Positions 1 through 5,023 of a stretch of 8,849 nucleotides of DNA are shown in pieces (position 1 is the first letter of the stretch; every line of letters begins with the position of its first letter). Under the pieces are notes generated by a model. It had not been told where the DNA came from. It saw only the letters and a program-made list of their open reading frames with translations, and did no database searches. The stretch is from Thermoplasmatota archaeon (GTDB taxonomy: Archaea > Thermoplasmatota > Thermoplasmata > GCA-020350865 > JAUVCJ01): contig JAUVCJ010000084.1 in the NCBI GenBank assembly GCA_030595765.1, positions 1 through 8,849 on the forward strand, in the 5' to 3' direction. A program made the position numbers and the translations under genes.

Positions 1-27
1 GTTGTAGGTTCGATATTTCTTAGGCAT
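1..27 (-). CDS. N-terminus of a protein cut by the window edge (possible transposase)
   Basis: An ATG at 27 on the minus strand opens nine codons, MPKKYRTYN, before the window ends. A weak Shine-Dalgarno-like GTGAT lies just upstream. The AT-rich stretch at about 59-70 offers a TATA box roughly 26 bp before a start site that would leave a short leader. Basic-aromatic N-termini of this kind occur in several transposase families (IS1182-like and IS3 OrfA-like proteins), but nine residues cannot decide it. The ATG could also be chance. Confidence 0.3.
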
Positions 28-329
28 GGTATCACTTATATACCCAGATGGCATAAAAATATATATAGATTTTTGAACCATCTCTGGTAACAAACAAAGA
101 GTTTTTCATGCCACTTTATGGGGTATTACTCGGACAGGCTCCTTTCCTGATTAAAAAAATTTCTCTTTCTTGATCCTCTGCAAATGTCTGCTGCAAGCGA
201 GCCATCCAGATCCAAGTGGTATTTGTGAGCCCTGCTAATAAATAGCGCCGAGCCCGCAGATGGGCGCGCGTAGCGAGCCATCAAGGGCAAGGCGTCATTT
301 TAGACTGAGCCTTGCGAAGGAAAAAATGA
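28..329. other. Non-coding stretch left of the tRNA, AT-rich then GC-rich with short repeats
   Basis: I see no credible gene here. Bases 28-180 are AT-rich, with TATA-like runs at 34-44 and 57-70. Bases 181-330 are GC-rich and structured. The 11-mer agcgagccatc occurs at 196-206 and 272-282. A GCGCC/GGCGC pair (245-249 with 263-267) can form a hairpin. The 9-mer tagcgagcc at 271-279 is the reverse complement of ggctcgcta at 439-447 and 603-611, which are the junctions upstream of the tRNA. An open frame crossing 260-532 on plus runs antisense through the tRNA and is not a gene. Confidence 0.5.
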
Positions 330-333
330 CGCC
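291..333. repeat. Inverted repeat overlapping the 3' end of the tRNA gene
   Basis: The 11 bases at 291-301 (ggcgtcatttt) are the exact reverse complement of 323-333 (aaaatgacgcc). The right arm covers the last three acceptor bases and the discriminator of tRNA-Ser plus the first trailer bases. A smaller hairpin, CCTT/AAGG around a GCG loop, sits inside. In the minus transcript this would pair the tRNA 3' end with sequence about 30 nt downstream. It could be part of termination or processing, or a relic of a rearrangement. Confidence 0.6.
321..326 (-). terminator. T-run ending the tRNA-Ser transcript
   Basis: Three bases after the tRNA discriminator, the minus strand has six consecutive T residues. 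Archaeal RNA polymerase commonly stops at T-runs of this length after tRNA genes. The run lies between the arms of the inverted repeat at 291-333. Confidence 0.6.
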
Positions 334-441
334 GAGGGGGAGATTCGAACTCCCGCGGAGGTTTCCCCCCAACAGGTTACACGTGCCTGAATATCAGGCA
401 ACTCGAGCCTGCCGCCGTAAACCGGGCTTAGCTACCTCGGC
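330..441 (-). tRNA. tRNA-Ser(CGA) with a 24-nt intron
   Basis: Read on the minus strand, the acceptor stem GCCGAGG (441-435) pairs with CCTCGGC (337-331). It is followed by G73 (330), the discriminator usual for archaeal serine tRNAs, and no CCA is encoded. The D-loop carries the GG pair. The anticodon stem GCAGG/CCTGT encloses the spliced loop C-T-CGA-G-A, so the anticodon is CGA, reading UCG. A long variable arm (five pairs around GAAA) and the T-arm GGGAG-TTCGAAT-CTCCC complete it. The mature length is 88 nt, normal for this class. No TATA box lies about 26 bp upstream; that position holds an inverted copy of the tRNA's own first 20 bases. Confidence 0.95.
378..401 (-). other. tRNA intron (bulge-helix-bulge)
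   Basis: The intron sits at the canonical position between nucleotides 37 and 38. It reads T, then a perfect 7-bp hairpin TGCCTGA-TAT-TCAGGCA, then CGTG, then TA. The predicted three-base bulges are AG^T at the 5' site and TA^A at the 3' site. Between them the central four-pair helix CTCG/CGTG has one T-T mismatch. The tRNA splicing endonuclease and ligase would remove it. Removal restores a seven-base anticodon loop and an 88-nt tRNA, which supports the boundaries. Confidence 0.85.
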
Positions 442-471
442 TCGCTATCTCGCCGAGGTAGCTAAGCCCGG
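422..471. repeat. Perfect 20-bp palindrome made from the tRNA 5' end
   Basis: Bases 422-441 encode the first 20 nt of tRNA-Ser (GCCGAGGTAGCTAAGCCCGG on minus). They are repeated exactly in inverted orientation at 452-471, with a 10-base spacer. The second arm is also the 3' closing strand of the upstream RNA element. In a minus-strand precursor the tRNA 5' half could therefore pair either within the tRNA or with the element. Confidence 0.9.
442..451 (-). repeat. 10-nt linker between copy 1 and the tRNA (GAGATAGCGA)
   Basis: The minus-strand linker GAGATAGCGA separates copy 1 from the tRNA. The identical 10-mer (606-615) separates copy 2 from copy 1. In both cases it is followed by GCC, the start of the next closing stem. 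The three units are thus joined by a repeated linker, as expected for a duplicated array with a shared processing signal. Confidence 0.8.
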
Positions 472-605
472 GAGGGGCTATTGGGAAATAGCCCCGAACC
501 GGGCTCCCGAAGAACGCCTTATGGGTTTCTGAGGGTGAAGAGCATGTCCGTAGGACTGCTCAATTTAGCGTTTGTTCATAGAACAGTGCGGTTAGCTACC
601 ACGGC
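452..605 (-). ncRNA. Putative structured RNA element, copy 1 (tRNA-proximal)
   Basis: I do not recognise this RNA. A closing stem pairs 592-605 with 452-465 (13 of 14 pairs, one A-A mismatch). Inside is a 93-nt core (498-590) that is 91/93 identical to copy 2. Visible core hairpins are GTTC-TAT-GAAC (574-584), a nine-pair stem with one bulged base and a three-base loop (540-561), and a hairpin with a UUCG loop closed by C-G on the minus strand (502-518). Copy 1 alone has an extra nine-pair hairpin (474-495). Minus is the preferred strand because of the UUCG loop and an upstream TATA box. The plus strand would give a GGGA loop in the extra hairpin, so orientation is not certain. No open reading frame fits. 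Confidence 0.55.
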
Positions 606-731
606 TCGCTATCTCTTACTGAGTTAGCTAAACCCCGTACCGGGCTCCCGAAGAAAGCCTTATGGGTTTTTGAGGGTGAAGAGCATGTCCGTAGGACTGC
701 TCAATTTAGCGTTTGTTCATAGAACAGTGCG
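498..731. repeat. Direct repeat of a 93-bp core (498-590 and 639-731)
   Basis: The two segments are offset by 141 bp and differ only at 515/656 (C/A) and 529/670 (C/T). Flanking stem sequences are much more diverged than the core, and copy 1 has roughly 23 extra bases upstream of its core. The duplication is therefore older than the core identity suggests, unless the core is held constant by selection or gene conversion. Confidence 0.95.
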
Positions 732-745
732 CTGCTACCTCAGTA
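617..745 (-). ncRNA. Putative structured RNA element, copy 2 (promoter-proximal)
   Basis: This is the second copy of the unrecognised element; its core is 639-731. It differs from copy 1 at two core positions: 656, a bulge beside the UUCG hairpin, and 670, in an apparently unpaired segment. The closing stem 617-628 with 734-745 has 11 of 12 pairs but a different sequence from copy 1. Two base pairs have changed on both sides (C454-G603 against T620-A742, and G452-C605 against A618-T744). The extra hairpin of copy 1 is absent. A TATA-like box at 773-780 would place a minus-strand start near 750, at the edge of this stem. Confidence 0.55.
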
Positions 746-772
746 CAGATACTATTGTTGCGATGTATCTCC

Positions 773-780
773 GATTTATC
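773..780 (-). promoter_or_regulatory. TATA box for the minus-strand RNA-tRNA transcript
   Basis: On the minus strand the sequence reads AGGAGATAAATCGG. Its centre at about 776 predicts a start near 750, a few bases before copy 2 at 745. A second TATA-like TATTTATC at 790-797 would start about 18 bp further upstream. No equivalent box lies at the proper distance ahead of copy 1 or the tRNA. Confidence 0.45.
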
Positions 781-796
781 TCCTGGGAGGATAAAT
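774..796. promoter_or_regulatory. Imperfect palindrome with a TATA-like sequence on each arm
   Basis: The left arm atttatctcc (774-783) matches the reverse complement of the right arm ggaggataaat (786-796) except for one inserted G. Each arm contains an ATAAAT-type element. It lies between the minus-strand RNA-tRNA array and the plus-strand glycosyltransferase. It could be a divergent promoter or a regulator site. Confidence 0.35.
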
Positions 797-833
797 ACCT
801 ATCGACTCCATTCACCCACCCACACCCGTAGGG

Positions 834-840
834 TATATTA
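834..840 (+). promoter_or_regulatory. TATA box for the first glycosyltransferase
   Basis: The element tatatta is centred at about 837. It predicts a start at roughly 863, between the GTG at 859 and the ATG at 868. No Shine-Dalgarno sequence precedes either codon, so a leaderless or near-leaderless mRNA is likely. That favours the ATG at 868. Confidence 0.45.
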
Positions 841-858
841 TGGTGTTAAACAATACAA

Positions 859-2055
859 GTGGCGTTTATGACCCCGAAAGAGACAGGTTCAGTTGTCGCA
901 AAGAAGGACTACACCGTTATCATGGTGACCAATGTCTACTTTCCAGTACTAGGGGGTATCTCCACCTACATTCACTCCCTGTCTCAAAGCCTGACCAAGA
1001 TGGGGGTTAAGGTACGTATTGTGGCCTACCCATCAATGCTTGCAAGGCGGGATTCCAAGGGCTCAGGCATGAGACTTCTTAGCAAAATAATGCATGTGCT
1101 ATTCATATTCTATTCTCAGCTTGTCATAATGCGCTATCGGTTGACAACTAGGAAAGTGATCGTGCATTCTCATAGTGCCAACTTCTGCCTGATGGTGTCA
1201 GCCGCCAGCAAGAGGCTCAACTGCAAGGCGGTTCATACATTTCACTCCCCCCCGCATGGCTGCGATCCCAAGATTGAGAAGGCTGCTCCAAAAATGGACT
1301 TGCTTCTCTTCGTATCAGAACCCACAAAGAAGCTGTACGAGGAGCAGACCAGAGCATTCAACAAAAACACTGCACTTGCGCCAGGTGGAGTCAACCCCAA
1401 TAGATTCAAACCAGTATCTAATGAGGAAAAACAAAAGCATAGACTGGCCTACAATAAAAAATACGGTATACCTGTTTCCAACCCTCTCATTATATTCCTA
1501 GGCAGGGTAATCAAGGAAAAGGGCCCTGACGTACTGGTGGAGGCCATGGGCATTATTTCCAAAGCTCAGTCAAAATATCCTGCAGATTGCCATGCCGTAA
1601 TAATCGGCCCCAGTTCAAACTGCGATGAAAACGAGTTCCAGGCCGGACTGGAGAAGCGTATCTATGAGCTTGGCCTGAAAGAGAACATAACATTTACTGG
1701 CCCTGTAAGATCCCACGAGATCCCGGAATTGCTGGCAATGGCCGATATATTTGTCATGCCTGCAGTATGGCAAGAACCGGTGGGCTTGGTTGCTCTGGAG
1801 GCCATGTCTGCCTGTACGCCGGCAATCGTATCAGATGTGGGAGGCTTGACCCAGTTAGTGGACGATGGGGATGACGGTTTCATTGTTAAACCAGGTGAGC
1901 CAGGATCGCTTGCAGAGAAAATAAGGGCTCTTTTGAAAGACACCAAGAAGGCAAGAACAATGGGTGCCAAAGGTAGAAAGAAGGTCATTGCCAAGCACTC
2001 CACCAGAAAGCTTGCTTTGGAGCATATAGAGTGGTATGATAGTTTTTGGAAATAG
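859..2055 (+). CDS. GT4-family glycosyltransferase (GT-B fold)
   Basis: A complete retaining glycosyltransferase of the GT4 type. The N-terminal acceptor domain starts after about 20 residues with VTNVYFPVLGGISTYIHSL; the GGI loop is residues 32-34. The C-terminal nucleotide-sugar domain has FLGRVIKEKGPD (G215-K221), which contacts the donor phosphates. The E-x7-E signature EPVGLVALE (E306, E314) and the following GG loop are intact. The 398-residue length is normal, and no membrane segment is evident. GTG at 859 gives the longest frame; ATG at 868 may be the real start given the TATA box. Donor and acceptor sugars cannot be told. A role in surface polysaccharide, glycolipid or protein glycosylation is inferred from two further GT4 genes nearby. 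It converges on the next glycosyltransferase with a 72-bp gap. Confidence 0.93.
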   Translation: MAFMTPKETGSVVAKKDYTVIMVTNVYFPVLGGISTYIHSLSQSLTKMGVKVRIVAYPSMLARRDSKGSGMRLLSKIMHVLFIFYSQLVIMRYRLTTRKVIVHSHSANFCLMVSAASKRLNCKAVHTFHSPPHGCDPKIEKAAPKMDLLLFVSEPTKKLYEEQTRAFNKNTALAPGGVNPNRFKPVSNEEKQKHRLAYNKKYGIPVSNPLIIFLGRVIKEKGPDVLVEAMGIISKAQSKYPADCHAVIIGPSSNCDENEFQAGLEKRIYELGLKENITFTGPVRSHEIPELLAMADIFVMPAVWQEPVGLVALEAMSACTPAIVSDVGGLTQLVDDGDDGFIVKPGEPGSLAEKIRALLKDTKKARTMGAKGRKKVIAKHSTRKLALEHIEWYDSFWK

Positions 2056-2073
2056 TACCATAAACCCCAATTG

Positions 2074-2079
2074 TTTTTT
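2074..2079 (+). terminator. T-run after the first glycosyltransferase
   Basis: Six T residues lie about 20 bases past the stop codon, with no strong hairpin before them. This matches the intrinsic, T-rich termination common in archaea. Confidence 0.45.
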
Positions 2080-2127
2080 CTAGCTAGTTAACAATCACAT
2101 ATTTATCTGGATAAAGCAACAGGCCAT

Positions 2128-3222
2128 TTAAAGCAATGAAGAATATACTTGCCGTGTTTTAAGAGCTATCGATGGCCAGGATAGATCGGTTTGACTCCGG
2201 TCATAGGCGTTTTTTGCCATGTTTAATCTCAACTCATCATCCCTCAGTAGTCTTATGACAGCTTCAGCAAGCTGCTCTGGGTCGCCGGGTTCCACCAAGA
2301 GCCCCTCATGGCCATCGGTCAGCACCTCTGGGATCGAGCCTACTCTAGTGGCTATTACTGGCCTGCCGTGAGAGTATACTGTGGGGATCACCCCGCTCTG
2401 AGAGGCTTCCAAATAAGGAAGAACCACAATGTCTGCCATCTGAATGAACTCCTGCACCTCAGGCAAGTCAAGGTATCTGTTGTGAACCTCAAAGTTGTCA
2501 TGGTTTATCATCAGCGCCCTCTCTCTGCTCATATCTCCTGACCCTGCAATTATTATCCTGACCCCTGGAACCTTTTCTGAAATGAGGGGTTCTGCTTTAA
2601 TTAGGGTTTCAAGCCCCTTATATTCCTTTATCCTGCCGAAAAATAGCACTGTTCTTCCAGACCTATCAAGCTCTTGAAGAGGTTTTTCTGGAGCAAGGTG
2701 AGCAGAAAGATCACCCATGAATATGGTGTGCATACTATTCTTAGGGATATCGAATTCATTTAGGGTCTGTTGTTTCATGAACTCTCCATGGAGTATTGTA
2801 GCATCGCTATCTTTGAGCATGCTATTCATGACTCTCTGCTGAATTCCAGATTCCTCACCCAAGTGTTTGAAAACATCATGGATGGTGAAAACGATCCGGT
2901 AGTCTAAAAATTCCGCCATCCGCTTCTGGATGAGGTTATGAGCCGAAGGATGTTGCTGGAAGTGCACAATGTCGGGTTTTAGCTCTCTAAGAATATTCAG
3001 GTACTTCCAGATGAAGCAAAGGTTCTTTGGGCTATGAAGCCTGGGGTATTCGATGGTGCGAATTTTAATTTTTGGACCTACTAACTCATCTAGCACGGGT
3101 GCTATGTAATCCTCGTGGATAAGCGAGGTGAATAAAATTGTGACATCATCTTTTTCAGAAAGTGCATTGCAAAGATGAATTACATATTCGTAAAACCAAT
3201 TGGCTACCATGAGTATTTTCAT
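2128..3222 (-). CDS. GT4-family glycosyltransferase with a modified E-x7-E motif
   Basis: A 364-residue GT-B protein beginning MKILMVANWFYEY. The donor domain contains VLFFGRIKEYKGLETLI, followed by MADIVVLPYLEASQSGVIPTVY and the conserved TRVGSIPEVL loop. The usual E-x7-E pair is altered: E272 is present, but the position of the second glutamate (280) is proline. The form EASQSGVIP is a known variant within GT4 rather than a sign of decay. A short SD-like GGTG lies a few bases before the ATG, and a TATA-like ATTTATTT sits about 55-60 bp upstream, so this mRNA has a leader. It is downstream of, and on the same strand as, the next glycosyltransferase. The 145-bp gap holds inverted repeats and a T-run, so the two are probably transcribed separately. 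Confidence 0.92.
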   Translation of the reverse strand: MKILMVANWFYEYVIHLCNALSEKDDVTILFTSLIHEDYIAPVLDELVGPKIKIRTIEYPRLHSPKNLCFIWKYLNILRELKPDIVHFQQHPSAHNLIQKRMAEFLDYRIVFTIHDVFKHLGEESGIQQRVMNSMLKDSDATILHGEFMKQQTLNEFDIPKNSMHTIFMGDLSAHLAPEKPLQELDRSGRTVLFFGRIKEYKGLETLIKAEPLISEKVPGVRIIIAGSGDMSRERALMINHDNFEVHNRYLDLPEVQEFIQMADIVVLPYLEASQSGVIPTVYSHGRPVIATRVGSIPEVLTDGHEGLLVEPGDPEQLAEAVIRLLRDDELRLNMAKNAYDRSQTDLSWPSIALKTRQVYSSLL

Positions 3223-3254
3223 GTGGCACCAGCCCGTAAACGAATCAAGCGTAG

Positions 3255-3278
3255 TTAGCCTTTTCGATGGAAGGCTAA
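3255..3278. repeat. Inverted repeat in the promoter of the second glycosyltransferase
   Basis: The 8-bp arms ttagcctt (3255-3262) and aaggctaa (3271-3278) flank an 8-base loop. On the minus strand the repeat lies immediately downstream of the TATA-like box (3277-3284), so it would cover the transcription start. A weaker related pair (gttagcc at 3297-3303, ggctac at 3321-3326) follows on the plus strand. An operator or an RNA hairpin in the leader are both possible. Confidence 0.4.
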
Positions 3279-3305
3279 ATAAATGGAATGGGAAGTGTTA
3301 GCCAC

Positions 3306-3312
3306 AAAAAAA
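3306..3312 (-). terminator. T-run after the third glycosyltransferase
   Basis: Seven consecutive T residues on the minus strand lie about 56 bases beyond the stop at 3368, inside a weak GTAGCC/GGCTAAC inverted repeat. This would separate its transcript from the next gene. Confidence 0.4.
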
Positions 3313-3367
3313 CAAATGAAGGCTACCTTTTTCAAGATATTCCTATGAAATACATAGACCACGTCCA

Positions 3368-4507
3368 TTAGCTCATTAACTTCTTGTAATTCTCAATGTA
3401 TTTTTGGCTCATCCCGAGCAAACTGAACTTATTTTTGACAGTCTTTCTAGCTGCAATTCCAAGTTTAGTTGATTCATCTAGATTATCCAGACACCAAAGC
3501 ATCTTGTCCAACACATCATCTACAACCTTTTTCTGGAGCTCTTGTTCAATGCTTCTGGGTGGTATGAGAATTCCATCTGAACCATTTGTGATAACATCCG
3601 ATATGCCGCTGGCAGAACCTGCTATCACAGTCATTGAGTAGCTCATGGCTTCAATAAGGCTAAAAGGCAGCCCTTCCAGTTTAGATGTGGGCAATAGATA
3701 GACATCGCAAGCGTTCATGATTGGCTTGATATCATCAACCTTTCCAAGGATTTTGACCCTGCTCTCCAGCTGAAGTTTCTGTACCATATCCCATACTCTC
3801 TGTCTGTCTCCTGTTCCTACAAGCACAAGCTTTACCTCTTTTTTCTGCTTATGAAGGCTGAAAAATGCGGTTATTGCCTCAAATATTCCTTTATGCGCCG
3901 CCCATCGTCCAAGAAAAAGAAAGGCCGTTTCCTTCTGAAGGATGCCAATATGTTCTCTGTCAGTAACCCTTGTCAATTGGTTTCTTCTCATCAGCCTGGT
4001 GTCTACACCGTTAGATATTACAGAGCCAGGATACTTGTAGGCCCTCTTTGAGTCCTCATCTACATAGGTTACCGCATTGGAAAGGTCCAATACTTTTCTC
4101 TGAGCCTGTTTGAATCTCTTCTCTTTCGATGCGGTTTTTAACTCTGGATATTTTCCATGGACTGTTAGAATTATAGGAAGACCCAGTTTCTTTCCTTCTC
4201 GGGCAGCCGCTAGGCATAGCCATGTTGGGGTATGCAGGTGTAAAATATCAATGGTTCTGTGATTTTTCCTAATCCATTTTCTAACCGATCTTGTCAACAT
4301 CCATCCCCGGTAATAACGAGGTCCCGATACTGGAAGTTCCACCAGGCTCTGATGGAAATCCAGTTCTGCCTGTGAGGATGGCATCTCTGGAGCCAGTATT
4401 ATGCTTTCATGCCCGAGATCAGTCAGGATCCCTGCATGCCCACTGAGGAAGGTGCCAACACCTGTGATGCGCTTAGGTGAATAGGGAGTGATAGAGCATA
4501 TGCGCAT
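3368..4507 (-). CDS. GT4-family glycosyltransferase
   Basis: A complete 379-residue GT-B enzyme. The N-terminus MRICSITPYSPKRITGVGTFLSGHAGIL carries the GVG acceptor-domain loop. The donor domain has FLFLGRWAAHKGIFEAI and the intact signature EGLPFSLIE (E278, E286), followed by the ASGISDVI loop. No signal or membrane segment is apparent, so it is probably cytosolic or peripheral at the membrane. A TATA-like ACTTAAGT at 4531-4538 lies about 27 bp before the ATG, which implies a leaderless mRNA. The enzyme probably shares a surface glycan or glycolipid pathway with the other two; the sugar specificity is unknown. Confidence 0.93.
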   Translation of the reverse strand: MRICSITPYSPKRITGVGTFLSGHAGILTDLGHESIILAPEMPSSQAELDFHQSLVELPVSGPRYYRGWMLTRSVRKWIRKNHRTIDILHLHTPTWLCLAAAREGKKLGLPIILTVHGKYPELKTASKEKRFKQAQRKVLDLSNAVTYVDEDSKRAYKYPGSVISNGVDTRLMRRNQLTRVTDREHIGILQKETAFLFLGRWAAHKGIFEAITAFFSLHKQKKEVKLVLVGTGDRQRVWDMVQKLQLESRVKILGKVDDIKPIMNACDVYLLPTSKLEGLPFSLIEAMSYSMTVIAGSASGISDVITNGSDGILIPPRSIEQELQKKVVDDVLDKMLWCLDNLDESTKLGIAARKTVKNKFSLLGMSQKYIENYKKLMS

Positions 4508-4755
4508 GGGCGATGAAAGGTAGAAAATCTACTTAAGTATTCGTAGCTGAATGATAAGACCTTATTTCGCTCAACCATGTCTGGCCAGACTTCTATCTCG
4601 AAAAAAATTCACCCAGATACAATTATTTCCCATCAATATCCAATAAGATCCAATAAGACACAATTAAATTGAACAAATCGTCTACTCACAGTCGTTTATC
4701 CATCCATCATTCCATTGCAAACCACGAAGGCATCCGTGTATATCGATAATGCTCT
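4508..4755. other. Intergenic stretch between glycosyltransferase and small peptide gene
   Basis: I see no clear gene. It holds a perfect 12-bp palindrome gtctggccagac (4579-4590) upstream of the glycosyltransferase promoter. There is a twofold 10-bp tandem repeat atccaataag (4638-4657), and AT-rich sequence. A 31-codon frame from the ATG at 4578 on plus has no supporting signals. The part near 4710-4755 may hold the frameshifted tail of the small peptide gene. Confidence 0.4.
4531..4538 (-). promoter_or_regulatory. TATA box for the third glycosyltransferase
   Basis: The minus-strand sequence ATACTTAAGTAGA is centred about 27 bp from the ATG at 4507. This is the spacing expected for a transcript that starts at the start codon. 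Confidence 0.5.
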
Positions 4756-4932
4756 TTAATCAGATCCTGAGCACTGGTTGAACTGCCTGGCATATAGGAC
4801 ACCCTCATGGGTTATGCGAACCTCGTATGCATCCATTTTGCCCTCTGGTGCGCCAGGGCTCATAAGCAGTGATGCTGGCAGGACCATTACAAAAGCCAAC
4901 AGCACGGACCATAGCTTACGCTGATTGAACAT
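4756..4932 (-). CDS. Small secreted or membrane-anchored protein, unknown function (possibly frameshifted)
   Basis: A 58-residue protein starting MFNQRKLWSVLLAFVMVLPA. A short basic N-terminus and a hydrophobic stretch (residues 7-24) form a plausible signal peptide or single membrane anchor. About 30 polar residues follow. The ATG at 4932 is chosen over one eight codons upstream because GAGGAGG (4941-4947) is a strong Shine-Dalgarno sequence eight bases before it. A TATA box at about 5016-5023 would give a leader near 60 nt. The protein is unusually short. A +1 frame continues without a stop from 4802 to 4707 and reads VSYMPGSSTSAQDLIKEH and onward, so a frameshift could have truncated a longer protein. 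I do not recognise a family. Confidence 0.55.
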   Translation of the reverse strand: MFNQRKLWSVLLAFVMVLPASLLMSPGAPEGKMDAYEVRITHEGVLYARQFNQCSGSD

Positions 4933-4940
4933 GTTTTTTG

Positions 4941-4947
4941 CCTCCTC
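4941..4947 (-). promoter_or_regulatory. Shine-Dalgarno site of the small peptide gene
   Basis: GAGGAGG on the minus strand lies eight bases from the ATG at 4932 and fixes the start. It is the strongest ribosome binding site in the window; most other genes here appear leaderless or weakly led. Confidence 0.75.
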
Positions 4948-5015
4948 GGTTCTCAACTCATTCGCATTAAGAAGAAATCTCTCCTTTTGAGTTAGAATGA
5001 TATCTGTTACACAAG

Positions 5016-5023
5016 GTATATAA
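5016..5023 (-). promoter_or_regulatory. TATA box for the small peptide gene
   Basis: The minus strand reads CGCTTATATACC. Its centre near 5020 predicts a start at about 4994, leaving a leader that contains the Shine-Dalgarno site. Confidence 0.45.

Noticed and set aside
260..532. 90-codon open frame on plus
   Set aside because: It runs antisense through the tRNA-Ser gene and into the structured repeat; no promoter or ribosome site, and the composition is that of GC-rich RNA sequence.
452..745. 5S rRNA, SRP RNA, RNase P RNA or box C/D guide RNA
   Set aside because: The length and closing stem recall 5S rRNA, but its conserved loops are absent. No SRP domain IV or RNase P core sequence is seen. 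A C-box-like GTGAAGA and a CTGA occur on plus, but CTGA is lost in copy 2.
452..745. CRISPR array or transposon with terminal inverted repeats
   Set aside because: There are only two long units with no spacer-like variable segments. The terminal stems differ between copies although the cores are nearly identical, and no transposase sits between them.
452..745. Retron-type non-coding RNA
   Set aside because: The closing stem fits, but no reverse transcriptase gene lies anywhere in the window.
4578..4673. 31-codon open frame on plus
   Set aside because: AT-rich composition, no promoter or ribosome site, no family resemblance.
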